From contig NC_090121.1 of the NCBI RefSeq assembly GCF_023973825.1, positions 1,012,001 through 1,076,000 on the forward strand: a DNA stretch of 64,000 nucleotides, read 5' to 3'. This stretch comes from Plasmodium brasilianum. Its lineage: Eukaryota; Apicomplexa; Aconoidasida; Haemosporida; Plasmodiidae. Both the position numbers and the translations under genes were made by a program. Below the pieces are notes generated by a model. The model saw nothing but the letters and a program-made list of their open reading frames with translations, was not told the origin of the DNA and ran no database searches. Positions 12,254 through 25,134 of this stretch are shown piece by piece. How positions within the stretch are numbered: position 1 is the first letter of the stretch; every line of letters starts with the position of its first letter.

Positions 12254-13203
12254 TTAGGTGTACAGGGATGGATCTATTTCATTGGGAATAGGTTGGATTT
12301 CCGTTCCAAGTTCTAATTCAATTTTATACAAATTAAAACGGTCTTCATATGTAATTAGGTTTATAGCTAATCCTAAGTGTCCATATCTACCTGATCTCCC
12401 AATTCTATGTAGGTATGTTTCTGAATTTTTAGGAAAATCAAAATTAATAACAACATTAACAGATTGTATATCTATACCTCTAGTAAATAGATCAGAAGAT
12501 ACTAAGCATCTACAAGCACCATTTCTAAAATCATGAAAAACTCGATTTCTATGTGTTTGTGACATTCTTGCATGAATATAAAAAGAACTATATCCTAATT
12601 CTGTAATTTTTTTTGCTAATAATTCTACTCTTGTAATACTGTTACAGAAAATAATAGTTTGGTTAATTTGTAATTTAGAAAATAAGGTATTTAAACAATG
12701 TACTTTTTGTCTCTCTTTAACAAAAGCATAATACTGTGTAATACCTTTTAAGGTTAATTCATCCATTAAATTTATTTCATGTGCATCAGATAAATATATT
12801 TGCCTAAATTCTTTCACAGTAACAGGAAACGTAGCAGAATACATTAATATTTGTTTTTCCTTTGGTAAAAATTTCATTAACTCTTCAACTATTGGTTGAA
12901 ATTCTGGTGATAATAACTTATCCGCTTCATCCATTACCATTATATGACATCCTGATAAATTTGCAACATCCTTATTTGCTAAATCTAATATCCGACCTGG
13001 TGTACCACATAATATATGAACAACATTATATAATCTCATAATATCATCTCTTAACGATGTACCCCCAGTCGTAACCATACATTGTATTTTCATATGTTTA
13101 CCCAATTCCTTTATCATTGCGGATGTTTGTAATGCCAGTTCTCTCGTTGGCACTAGTATAAGTCCTATTACGAAAGAAAGGGAAGCAAAAATTAAAAGGT
13201 AGG

Positions 13204-13239
<36 letters not shown>

Positions 13240-13876
13240 CGTATGAAAAAAAAATTTAAAGAAATGCGCAAATGTATACGATGGACGAAGATCTTTTCGA
13301 CGTGTTACCATGCACACAAATAATTTTGTAAGCACAAACAAGCACATAGGACTGCACGTACTGGTACTACCACATATGCACATGCGATGGCATGTACTCA
13401 TACAACTACAAATGAGCATGCGGCTACACGTATTAATACTAAACATACACATACTGCATGTGCAAAACTCGGAGCGTCGACCTACCTTGAATAAAATTTT
13501 TGTGGGTATTACATTTTTCCAAGAGTGGAATTGCAAATGCAGCGGTTTTCCCTGTCCCATTTTTTGCTCTTGCCAAAATATTCTTTCCAGCCAATGCAAC
13601 AGGAATACTCTCCTCTTGAATAGGAGATGGTTTTTCATAACCTTTCTCAAATATACCCATTAGAAGTTCCCTCTTCAAAAAATAATCTTCAAACTCATTT
13701 CCCTTAGTTTTTGTCACATCCTCCGTCTTATATCTTCGATCTTTTAATGGTTCAAGTATTTTCTTTTTCCAAGCTTCATCAAATATTATATTATCATCTA
13801 TTTTGTTTAGGTTATTTGAATTATTCAAAGCATTAGCGTTTGCATTCGAATTGGCATAATTAGTTTTATAACTCAT
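12254..13876 (-). CDS. DOZI: DEAD-box RNA helicase DOZI (DDX6/Dhh1 family)
   Basis: Exons on the minus strand: 13486-13876 and 12254-13164, 433 residues, split within a glycine codon after FIQ. The helicase motifs appear in order: Q motif ([13 protein letters not shown]), I (AKNGTGKT), Ia (PTRELALQ), GG (TTGGT), Ib (TPGRI), II (DEAD in [10 protein letters not shown]), III (SAT), IV (IIFCNS), V (RGID) and VI (HRIGRSGR). Short flanks and the RecA2 C-terminus are typical of DDX6/Dhh1. In Plasmodium, DOZI silences and stabilises maternal transcripts in female gametocyte mRNPs (established). The start at 13876 gives MSYKTNYAN and the expected length. An Asn/Ala-rich patch follows the start. The 321-base intron contains an A-tract (13208-13234) and moderately GC-rich sequence. 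Confidence 0.96.
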
Positions 13877-13899
13877 TTTGACGCACATATATAAATATG

Positions 13900-13939
<40 letters not shown>

Positions 13940-15399
13940 AATACACAAACAAATAATATATATATATATAATATACGCATACACAGAAGTTAAACTACAA
14001 CTCGTATAACAGAAATTCTAAATGTGGCACTTGTACTGTCGTGTATTATTTTGTTTTATATTATTTTGTGTTATTTTGTTTTGTACTAATTTGTAGTTTT
14101 TTATTTTGTGCAAAATTGTACTATTTTATTTTTTGTACTATTTTTGTACTCTTTTACTCTATCCTCAAATGCAATTCAATATAAGAAAAGAAAAAAAAAG
14201 GAAAGAAACGAGAAAGTGAAAGAGCAAGGAAAAGAGAAAGATAAAGAAAATATCAACGAGAATAACAATGAAAACGTGAATAATATATATAATAGGAGAA
14301 ATGTAGGGGAAGCAACTCAAAAGAAAAAAAAGCGAAAAAATAAAAAGGAAATATTAACCATGTATGAAAAGAAAAAAAAAAAAGCATAAATAAAAGATAA
14401 TTAAAACGATAATTAAAAGGAGTATTATTAAAAGGATGATAAAAAGGACGATAAAAATGACGATAAAAAAAACAATAAAAAGGACGATAATATACGAAAG
14501 CAAAAATATATATATTAAACTAAATAACCATATATAAAGCCCAAACAGGAAAAATTAACTGCGTTATTATGAAATAAAATATAAGAAATGTAATAAAATC
14601 AATAAAAAAAAAAAAAATTAAAGATGATACAAAAAAAAAAAAAAAAAAAAAAAAGAGAGAGAAAATATATATTATGTGTACAGAATAATAATTATATATA
14701 TATGTACATATGTATAATAATAATAATAAAAAAAAAAAAAAAAAAAGGAATATAAAATTATAAAATAAAGTACAAATAACATTATTTTTATTTGAAATTA
14801 AAAAAAAAAAAAAGTAAAAATTATAAATAAAAAAAAAAAAAAAAAGGAATAAAATATAGCAATCCTTAAACCTGCGTAATGCAAAAACAAAGTGTAACAC
14901 GTGTTATTCATATAAGTTTACATGTACATACGAATATAAGTATAAACGAATATGTAGAAATATACATATACATACATACATAGTACATGCATACATAATA
15001 CATATATACATTTGCGAGGTAAGAAAATTATTGAGATAAATAGTTTTGAATTTTATTTATTCAATGCACAAACAAGGCTTTAAAAAAATAGAATGTGTAC
15101 AATCGTACATACATATGTATATACGTCTGAATAGGCTTAATTAAAATGCTGAACAAACATAAAACAAAGAGCATTTAATGTTGTAATAAATTATGTACGA
15201 TATGAGTAAAAATAATATGGTAAGTATATAAACCTATACAAGTGTAAACAAAAGAGAAAAATATAAAAATAAGATGTGGATATGAAAAACAGGAATTTTT
15301 TTTTAATAAATTAAATTTGTACATATGTAAGTAATGAAGAAGCGTACAAATGTATTAAGAAATCTGTGTGAACTTGAAATATTTATACATAAACATTCA

Positions 15400-15600
15400 T
15401 ACACATACATATATAAACATATGTATATAACGTATATACACATATGTATATAACTTATATACACATATGTATATAACATATATACACATACGTATATAAC
15501 ATACATACACATACGTATATAACATACATACACATACGTATATAACATACATACACATACGTATATAACATACATACACATACGTATATAACATATATAT
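15400..15600 (+). repeat. 23-bp minisatellite
   Basis: The unit cacatacgtatataacatac plus three bases repeats with exact 23-base spacing (CG dinucleotides at 15491, 15514, 15537, 15560, 15583), with more diverged copies to the left. Confidence 0.85.
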
Positions 15601-17151
15601 ATATACAGTATGTACATGTATGTCTTAAAAAGAGGTATGAACAGTACAATTAAAAATGGGATGATAATAATGAACTACTAAAAAATTTAAAAAACTGCAA
15701 CAATGATTAATAAAAAAACATACTGAAAGAATCCCGCTATGTGTGAAGAAAATAAATATAACGTGAAAGAAACAATCGAAGTGAACACAATGCGCGAAAA
15801 GGACTAGTGCTTAAGCATGTAAAGTAGACGTGCTTATGTGTATATATATAATATATACATATATATATATATACACATTTACACATATATTTACACATAA
15901 GTGCACATTTATACATTATACACACGTACCTCACTACTGCGTAATTGTAAATAAATAATAAACCACTTTAATAATATTAATAATAAAGAAGCATTTATAA
16001 TTGCAGTATATATATTAAAGAAAAAATAAGAATGGGAAAAAACAAGGCTAAATACAAAAAAAAAAAAAAAAAAAAAAAAAAGATTTTAAGAGGAAAAAAA
16101 AATTTAAATACATACAACAGACACATACATAAATATATACATCCGCACCTGCATGTAAATGTGTGTATATTGTTATACACTCGACAATATATGATTTTTT
16201 ACTACAAGTAGATATATATACACTATAAAAAATGAGACTAAAACATATATTAAGTAGAAGAAAAAAAAAAAAAAACTATGATGAAGGTGATTAAATAAAA
16301 GGCTTTTCTCTGCGATTATTTGATAAGTAAATTATAGCACAATTTTAAATAATTTTTACAAAAAATTATTTATTTACAATTATGAAAAATAAAAATAAAA
16401 TAAAAAAATAATTACATAATAAGTTATAAAATGTTATACTATCTATACATGATTATTTATATAGAACACATAATGTATTACTATTTCGCAAAATTATTTG
16501 GGCTTACGAATTTGTAAAAAAACAAAAAGGGGGAATATAAAATGATGAAAAATGAAATGGTAAAAAATAAAATGATGTAAAATAAAACTACAAAGAAAAA
16601 AAATTTACATATTCTCTATATATAAGTAATGAAAGTCGTTGTACTTATATTAAAGCACAAATAAAATAATATTATTGCAAAAAAAATTAAAAAAGCACGT
16701 AGTAGCTTAAATGCAATTTCGCTAAAATATTTGCCTGTATAAATAATGGGCCTATTTATTGTGTATTCTGTATATATACATATTAACATGTTCTTAATTT
16801 ATCACTAAAATTTTTAATTCTTGCTTTGTAAAATGTAAAAACTTATACGTGTATATGTAACATAAATACTTGAATGCATCAAAAACAAATGAAAGTATAT
16901 TGAGATATCGTAACACCATAATTTTCCATATAGGTAAATTATACAATAAAATGGATAAAATATTTTGCATAGGTATTTTTTTTTTTTTTTTTTTTTTTTG
17001 TTTCTTCTAAATAAAAAATAAATTAATGTTTAATATAAGTTCATCTTCATTTTATATTTTCACGTAATATTTTGTGTACTTTTTTTTTTTTTTTTTTTTT
17101 TGCTCTATCTTTTACACAAGCGCATGGCATATTTAAGTATGTAAAAGTTTG

Positions 17152-17182
<31 letters not shown>

Positions 17183-18776
17183 TTATATATATATATGTAT
17201 ATATTTACCTACACATATATACGTACATACATATAAATATATACATACTCACATACAAGTATGCGTATACCCATGTTCTGCAAAACGGTAATAGCCTTTT
17301 TATGCTTAATTAAAAGTATGTAGAATTTTTTTATTTTTGCTTCGTTAGTATATTTTAATGAATTATAGTTTTACATATACTCTGTTCTTTTAGTTATATT
17401 TAATATTTTTTATTTTGTACTTTCTGCTTTGTGTTTTCTACTTTGTGTTTTCTACTTTGTGTTTTCTACTTTGTATTTTTTATTTTCTTTTTTGTATTTA
17501 TTTTTAATTACTTGGGAACTTGCTATATTATTGTTTTTATTATTTTTTTAATTCTTTACTGTAGTGAAAGCTTGTCCTATATGAAAAAAAGCTTTTTATT
17601 TGGAGTATATGTAATTCTAAGGATATTACATTAAAGGGAATGGAAAATAACGAAAAATCAAAAAAAATAGAACTAATGAAAAAATAATAAAATGCTGATA
17701 AAACAGTAGTAAAACAGTAACATAAAAGTAATATAATAGTAATAAAATAAGGAAAAAAACAAATTTATTTAAATGATACTATTGGTATAATTATGTGTAA
17801 TTAATATTTTATACGAAGCATATTACATAAATGCATATTCTTGTGTATGAATTATTTAATTAGCAACTTAAACTAATTTTTAAGGGTAAAGAAAAAAAAA
17901 AAAAAAAAAAAAAAAAAAGCATGAAATCAAAGGTGTATGTAAATTTTTTTTTTTTTTTTAAAACAATTAAAACAAGTAATTCGTATGTTGATATGTGAAA
18001 TAAGCATACTACTGTACGATGATCTTTTTTTTTTTTTTTTTTTTTTTCCCCTCACTGTAAATAAAATCAGAACAGAAAATTAATGTAGAAAAAAAAAAAA
18101 AAAAAAAAAAACAGTGTTAAAATTTTGAGTGAAAAATGAAATAGTAGAGGATAAAAAGGAAATTGTAGTGATAGCAAAAAATGAACAATCGCTTTCGTTT
18201 CAAATATAAATTTCTTCAGTTAAAAGAAAGAAAAATTGATAGGCTTTGAAAATATATTATAAATAGTTAAATTACGAACTCTTTTTATATGTAATGTGTG
18301 TCAGAGTTTATTTTGTAGCGGAATACGTTATTTTAACATATGTACCTTTTGTTATATATATATATATATATATCTCCCAGCTTATGGACGCTTAAAAAAA
18401 AAATTAACCCTTTTTCCATCCTTCAAGCGCATACTTGTATAATTACGTGTACGTACACAACTAAAAGTAAGTAAATAAGGGGAAGCAATTTTTGAGAATA
18501 CGGCCCCTTAGCACATGTAATATGTGCATGTTGCTCACCCTAAGTTATTCATACCTGTAAATTTTAGACGTCCTTTTCAAACTGTATTTTTCTCGGAAAG
18601 TACACTTTTAAAAGAATTTATTGCCGCAACTAATTAAGGTTAGTGCATATGCTCATAAAAAGTAATAGAGTAAAAGTTATAAAAAGGCCTGCTACATATG
18701 AACATGTGTGTCTATATGTGCATATCTGTATATATACACAAATGTTAGTATATGTATAAACACATTTATATATATG

Positions 18777-18880
18777 TATGTGTATGCATATGTGTATGCA
18801 TATGTGTATGTATATGTGTATGTATATGTGTATGTATATGTGTATGTATATGTGTATGTATATGTGTATGTATATGTGTA
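18777..18880 (+). repeat. 12-bp GTGTATGTATAT minisatellite
   Basis: About nine near-identical 12-bp units. All frames stay open as Tyr/Val repeats, which explains the spurious open frame. Confidence 0.85.
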
Positions 18881-19629
18881 TTGGTTAACATAGTAACATG
18901 CACAGTAAAAAAGTTTTCAAAAAGGATATGATAGAAACAAACCTTAGGTAGAGTCGTATGAAATGCAAAAGAATTCTCATCTATTCAGCATGTGTTAATT
19001 GTTATTTTTTTTCTGTTCTACTTTTTTATTTTATTTGTATTATAAAAATGTGTAAATTGTTTACGCGAAGTTAGCAACTTTCAATTCTTTATTTTATAAC
19101 AGTTCGCAATAGGAAAATGTATAAGATTATATATAAGCATACATATATACAAACATTTACACATGTTTACAATCATGTGAAGAGATTATTTGGGAAAATA
19201 TTTTGCTTTATTTTGCTAAAGAAACTTGAAAACGAAGTTTGGGCACTTTAAAATTATCGTTAATTATTTACGTAGCACTTGTTCTACTTTTTGCAATATT
19301 TTAACAAAAGTTAATTATTATATATAGGCCTTCAGTTTTCTTTAAAAGGAACCCTTATGCACACACGCATATATTTGTATATAATAGGTACACGTATATG
19401 TATATATATATGTATATATACATATATACACATATATATATATATATATATATTGTTAGAAAAGAATGAAAGAAAAATTGTAAGTACAAAAAAATAAGGA
19501 TGAGGCAACATTTACACCGAAACAAAAATAATATCATCATTTCGACAATCGAATACAAGGGTTTTTGGTTCTTATAATTATTATCATTTGAAAAAAATAA
19601 AAAAATAAAAAATAAGAAACAACAAGTTA

Positions 19630-21792
19630 CTATTCTTTTTTCTTATTTTTTAATTTAAAATTTTTCCCATGTTCTTCAATGAACTGCTTTAATATTTTAT
19701 CCGCGTAGTTTTCAATTAGGTACCTGCAGGGGGTACAGAGAAAAGAACATTTAAACATACGATTTACAGGTGTGTATGTGAACACATGTTTACGCACGTT
19801 GTTCTCGTGCACATACACACGCATAGAAGTATATATATATATATATATATGTTTATATATATGTTTATATATATGTTTATATATATGTTTATATATATGT
19901 TTATATATATGTTTATATAATGACACATTCCATGTATATATACATATAGTTGCACACGTTTGTACATACACAACTGAAACGTAATTTGATACACAAAGTA
20001 TGGCACGATTTAATAATTACCCGTTTTCGTTAAAAAGCCTACTTAACTCAAAAAAGGTGCAGTATATTTGTTTGTTCAACTTGTATGCTACAACAGGAAA
20101 AAATATATTTTTTTTTAAACAGCTAAAATGTTTTTTTTTTTGTTTCATTTTATTTTTTTTTAAATAGCTACGGTTCGAGATTTTTTTTTTTTTTTTTTTT
20201 CTGTCACAATGTAGTTCTTTTACCTAAACGTAGTGAGCTCTTCTGGACATCCAGTTCGAAAAACAATTTGAGTACTTCTCCCTAATACACACAGAAAAAT
20301 TAGATGAATAAGACAAGCGATTATCATTTTGTTGTTAATTTTTGGCTAGCAAAAAAAAAAAAAAAAATAAAATAAAAGTAGACATATTTTTCTTTTCATT
20401 TCCTTTATTTTTCTCCTTTTATGCTTACATTATTTGTATTTATTATCATGAATATGTCTTCAAAGAACAAGTATTCCAAAATAAAAAGCATAATTGATAT
20501 AACAAAAAATGAAACCTGCGGTAGCAGATGAAAAAAAAAAAAAAAAATTATTATTTACGTATCCGTGGAATAGTGTAGTATCGTTAAGCACGCCTTATTT
20601 GTGTGCATAAGAAAAATATAAAAATAAAACATACTATGCATAGAATTTATTGCCTTTTCTTGCAGTGTGTGCAACTTACCAATAACTCTATCATAAGAAG
20701 TGGCTGCTTTTTGTATTGAACAAAGAGAGAACAGTAGGCTCCTACAAACGTTATAGGCGACAAAAAGGGAGATAAAAGAAAATAAAAATATATTAAAAAA
20801 ATAAACTAGAAAAATAAATTAAAATGGTAAAATTAAAATGGTAAAATTAAAATGATAAATTAATATGATAAAATGGAAAAATAAAATAGCATAGAACAAC
20901 GGAATGATGCAAATAAATAAAAGAGTAAAACGCCCCTTTTTTGTAGCTTGTTAAAAATTATGTACTACACACCCTCAGGAATGCATTTACAATGTAGCAA
21001 AAGGACAAACAAGAGAATATAATTCCATAATAATGATAACAGTAATAATGATAACAATAACAACAATGTAACGCAATAACTCTCCATTTTTTGCGCACGT
21101 GTTTACCAATAAATATCAGCACTATGCTTAAGACGATTCGAACGTTCGAATATTTTACATTTTCAGCATAATTTAGATCTCTAATTTTCTTAAAAAGAAA
21201 TGGAAAATATAATTCGTCAAAGTATACATCCGCAAATATTTTTAATTGTCTATATTATGTATATGAGCGCCATATAGATTCAGCATTCATATTTATTATG
21301 GTCATATTTGAGAAAACATGTTTGATATGTTACATTTAACAATTTTCGCATTTTTCCTTTTTTTTTAAAACAAGCACTTAAGTAAAATTATATTTTATAA
21401 TATATACATATCTATATTTATAATTTTAATACTTGACTTATGTAATCCTGTGCGAGCTTTTTAATCTCCTGTTCACTGTATAGATTTTTTACGTGGTCTG
21501 TAAAAGGAAAAAAGAATAAAGAAATTCGGAAAATGCGTACTTTTCAAACGACAGAATGTTTTTAACGCGGTATTCCTTTTTGGGTTAACTGCTATATAGT
21601 TACGGGCGTGTGTATGTATCTACGTATGTTCGTGAGTGTGTATGTACGTTTGTGCGTAGGTATGTATGTAAGTGGGCATGTAAGTGTGCATGCATGTACG
21701 TGTGTACGTATTTATGTAAGAGCTCGCTCAGCTGTTATAATATCGTTACATGTGCAGTCCCTATTCTCATCGTCAACTTTATTGCTAGGCAT
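19630..21792 (-). CDS. SPC2: Signal peptidase complex subunit 2 (SPC25 family)
   Basis: Eight exons on the minus strand: 21750-21792, 21433-21497, 21107-21188, 20680-20741, 20429-20515, 20224-20281, 20021-20087, 19630-19723. Spliced length 558 nt, 185 residues, with phase continuity at all seven junctions. The protein starts MPSNKVDDENRDCTYHVKN. It has two close hydrophobic segments, VRIVLSIVLIFIGAYCSLFV (about residues 52-71) and LLVSFFVISIMLFILEYLFF (about 83-102), as expected for the two-span SPC2 subunit. A cytosolic C-terminus ends KNFKLKNKKKE. SPC2 bridges the ER signal peptidase to the Sec61 translocon (established in yeast and mammals). The family call rests on topology, length and remembered synteny next to DOZI. 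Intron 7 carries a 12-bp ATATATGTTTAT minisatellite (about 19845-19918). Confidence 0.82.
21136..21151. other. 16-bp perfect palindrome inside SPC2 exon 3
   Basis: ATTCGAACGTTCGAAT equals its own reverse complement. It lies within coding sequence (minus-strand residues around YSNVRI). Confidence 0.7.
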
Positions 21793-23002
21793 TTTTTCTT
21801 ACTCCCCTTTTATTTATTTTTTTTTATATTTTTTTTTAAGAGAACTTGGGAGAACTTCTTATAGGAATAATGCAAATATACAAAAAGCGCAAATGCAACT
21901 TAAACGAAACTTCAAAGAAAATTAAAATCAACTTAAAAGCAGCGTGAACATTTCAAAAATACAATGCAAACAGTTGTGCAGGGAAAAAAAAAGTAAAAAT
22001 GTAATAGCATATTTAAGCATATTAAAATCCTTAGAAACCGCTTTCACTAATTTAATTTTTTTTTTTTTTTTTTTTTTTTTTCTATTTATTGTTCTTTTTC
22101 CTTCACATTAATCTATATTTTGAATAGAGGAGATAAAAAAAGAAAAAAAAAAAAAAAATTGTAGCCTCATGCATGCTGTTCCTGCATACCATTACGTATA
22201 TAATACCTTATACGTTACACTACTTAATATACACATAATAAAATTTTTCGTGCATATTAAAAATATGTAAAAGAATTTTAAAAGAAAAATAAAACAATGT
22301 TTCAGAGCAATAGAGAAATTGAAAATACGTGACAGCAGTAACATATATCACGAAACTGGGTAAAAAAGCAAAGCAGCGACATTAAGAAGAGAAATAAGGA
22401 AGTGATATTACAAAGAGATATAACGAAGTTATATTAACAAACCGAATAACGAAAAAGAGTAACTCCGCGAATAACGAAGCATAGTAACTACGCCGAGTAA
22501 ACTAAGCAGAGTAATTACGCCGAATAACAGCGAAGGCATAAATGATATAGGGGACTTAACAAAATAAGGATATACAATTGAAGAGCTTGACGTGTAAAAA
22601 ATGTCTGTCGTTAACTTATACACGATGATTAGCCTTTTCATAAAAAAAATATATCAAAAAAGTGTACATTTTTTTTTGTATTTATATTATTTTTTGTATA
22701 TTATTGAGCAGCGAATGAGAAACAAAAAAAAAAAAAAAAAATGAAAAAAGAAAAAAATGTCTTAAATTTTAATAAAAAAGAAAGAACTGAAACTTGAAAA
22801 TATTGATTTTAATTTTATATAATAAATGAGTCCTTAGAATATAATTGTATTATTTATTTGTTACTGACACACATTTTATAATTTATATGAAATTAACCGA
22901 TTTTCTGTTTAAATAAGAAATTTTTTATTTTTTTTTTTAAATAATTACATGTTGATCTGATAATAAGAATTTACTTCTCTCTTTTTTTTTTTCATTGCCA
23001 AG
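21793..23002. promoter_or_regulatory. Divergent promoter region of SPC2 and the 23 kb gene
   Basis: 1.2 kb between two genes transcribed away from each other, so both promoters should be here. It contains a T-run (22058-22081), A-tracts and a G+C-richer imperfect repeat (22458-22539). No core promoter element can be assigned. Confidence 0.6.
22458..22539 (+). repeat. Three imperfect 25-30-bp repeats
   Basis: Units begin agtaactccgcgaataac, agtaactacgccgagtaa and agtaattacgccgaataac. They are unusually rich in CG for this DNA and lie in the divergent promoter region. Confidence 0.6.
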
Positions 23003-23270
23003 ATGAATGTTGACATTGCTTTTGATGGAAATGAGTACACATACAGTGGGTACTCAAAAAACTCACTGATAGAAGTAACTTGCTAAATGTGTATACATTT
23101 ATGTATATATACATGTGTTTATATGTATATGTATATGTATTTATATATATATATACCCCCAAGTTAACGCATGTTGGTATGTACATGCATAACTCAAATC
23201 ATACTTAAAAAAGGGGCATTTTCACATGTGCAGAAGTATGAATATATTCGTATATATACACATAAATATT

Positions 23271-23312
<42 letters not shown>

Positions 23313-23646
23313 CATTTGTATGTGTATGCACACTGCTTTATTACACCTTGTAGGACAAAAATTACACCATAGATTATGAAAAGTATATACATTTTGCCTT
23401 TTTTACATGTTATTATATTTCCTATATAAAAAAAGAAAAATGTGCAGACACGGAAGTTTTAGCTTGGTAAGTTTTGCTTAAATAGGAACAATAGTTTTTT
23501 TTCATATGACTTAGCAATATGTATATGTAATATTATGATAAAAATAAAATTTTTTTTTTTTTTTTTTTTGATCTTTCAAAATAGGTACTTGAAAAAGTTT
23601 AAACATGTCATAATCAATGTAACTAGCAAAAGCTATTCACAAAAGA

Positions 23647-23683
<37 letters not shown>

Positions 23684-24157
23684 TACAGAAATATATATAT
23701 ATATATATATATGTACATATGCTATATATATGTACATATGCTTATATATATGTACATATGCTTATATATATGTACATATGCTTATATATGTGGATATATG
23801 CTTATATATGTGGATATATGCTTATATATGTGGATATATGCTTATATACGTGGATATATTTATATATATATGTATGAATACATTTGTATGTACACACAAG
23901 GATTCATAGTATATTTCTTTTGAAGTCTACAAAAAAGGTTAGAAGGACATATTTTAATTTAATAAACAATCTCATACAAGATAAATGTGTTAAGGTAAGA
24001 GGAAAAAATACAAAATGTATAAAACAGATGAATTTTTTTTTTTTCAAAATTTTAAAATAACAAAAATTTATTATGTTATATGCACGGGGGCCAATAGAGT
24101 GTGCAATACGGTTGAGAAGCGAGATATTATCTACACATATTTACGAATATACGCAAA

Positions 24158-24195
<38 letters not shown>

Positions 24196-24366
24196 GGTAT
24201 GGACTGTCGTGTCGTTGCTTTTACATACACACGTTATGTATTAATAACACTTCAGGCTTCACTGGGAAATAATAAAAGGTATTTAACGCATAATGAGCAC
24301 TTTATCTTATGGGCATGGAAAAGAAGGGCTTTAAAATATGATAAAGAACAACTTGACAAATTTTAA
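23003..24366 (+). CDS. Conserved small protein of unknown function, five exons
   Basis: Model: 23003-23074, 23354-23466, 23585-23618, 23926-23994, 24256-24366; 399 nt, 132 residues, with every junction in phase and GT..AG. It starts [18 protein letters not shown], continues [18 protein letters not shown] and [15 protein letters not shown], then [18 protein letters not shown], and ends [21 protein letters not shown]. There is no signal peptide and only a weakly hydrophobic patch ([13 protein letters not shown]). I do not recognise the family. It shares a divergent promoter region with SPC2. A shorter or longer use of exon 3 is possible because a second donor lies 3' of it; the chosen donor keeps phase with exon 4. 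Intron 3 carries an 18-bp TA-rich minisatellite. Confidence 0.65.
23640..23875 (+). repeat. Intronic TA run and 18-bp minisatellite
   Basis: TA dinucleotides followed by gtacatatgcttatatat and tggatatatgcttatatg units, entirely within intron 3 of the five-exon gene. Confidence 0.8.
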
Positions 24367-25134
24367 ATAAAAAAAAAGCATTCATCTGTGCGTCTGTCAG
24401 TGCTTCCGTCGGAGCACCCGCTTTTTTTTTTCTTTTTTTTTTTTTCATTTTTAATTATTGATTTTTTAATTTTTGATTTTTCTATTTTTTATTTTTAATT
24501 TTCAAATGTATTACTGTATTTCATTTAATTTTATTTCCCATTTTGTGTGCAATATTATCTTCCTATTATGTACGTTGTTCCATCTTTTTTTTTTTTTTTT
24601 TTTTTTTTTTTATTGCACATGCTTTTTTTGCATTAAATTAAAATAACAACATTGGGTAACTTTTTTTTTTTTTTTAAAACTAGTTTTTAAAATTTACAAT
24701 ATGGAAATATAAAATGGTCGCATTAAAGGATCATCTTCAAACAAATTTTAAAATGAATGTATATTGGTGCGCCGTAAGAAAGGGAGAAATTAATGGGTTA
24801 TGTTAAGTCGTTAAGGGGGTACATATATATATATACATATACATACATATATGTACATACTATAGGACCATTAAAGGTAACCTACTGAGTCAAGTAAGAA
24901 GCAGCCAGAGGAGTTACTAACGTTTATTGAAGTTTAATGAAAGTTACTACTTTTACATTTGAAAATGATTCCTGCGGGTCATTAAAGATCATTAATAATT
25001 GACTTTTAAATAAACATATAATTGTATGGGGAAGGGTAGGTAGTCTTGATGTAGGAGATTTCAGTCCTTTAGAGTAGTTAACTTGAACAGAAAAATGTTA
25101 AAGATATTGTGGGGGTTTTACCACCACCACATCC
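24367..25134. other. Convergent intergenic gap with 3' stem-loop
   Basis: 768 bases between the ends of the 23 kb gene and nicotinamidase. A stem-loop (24400-24417) followed by CCGC and a T-run lies just after the plus-strand stop. Further T-runs occur at 24585-24611 and 24661-24675. No gene. Confidence 0.6.
24400..24417 (+). terminator. Stem-loop followed by T-run in a 3' UTR
   Basis: GTGCTTC, loop CGTC-like, GGAGCAC gives a 7-pair stem with one G-T pair, followed within four bases by a run of T. It sits 34 bases after a stop codon. Intrinsic terminators are not known for Pol II in Plasmodium, so the role is uncertain. Confidence 0.3.

Larger units (their letters stand above)
13877..19629. 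other. Long intergenic region upstream of DOZI
   Basis: 5.75 kb between two minus-strand genes (DOZI and SPC2). It contains long A or T runs (14633-14655, 16058-16081, 16978-16999, 17081-17101, 17890-17918), a 23-bp minisatellite (15400-15600) and a 12-bp GTGTATGTATAT repeat (18777-18880). A purine-rich open stretch at about 14180-14388 encodes a Lys/Asn/Glu-rich sequence but lacks an ATG. No gene is supported. Confidence 0.6.

Noticed and set aside
14108..14389. 93-codon frame resembling a secreted Lys-rich protein
   Set aside because: The apparent first codon is GTG; no ATG precedes the hydrophobic or Lys-rich part, and the hydrophobic part is a run of T-rich repeats.
15303..15649. Overlapping open frames on the minus strand
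   Set aside because: Products of the 23-bp minisatellite; one repeat read in different frames gives Tyr/Val/Cys repeats.
22429..22641. 70-codon minus-strand frame as SPC2 first exon
   Set aside because: No donor gives the required phase 1; the exon at 21750-21792 fits exactly.
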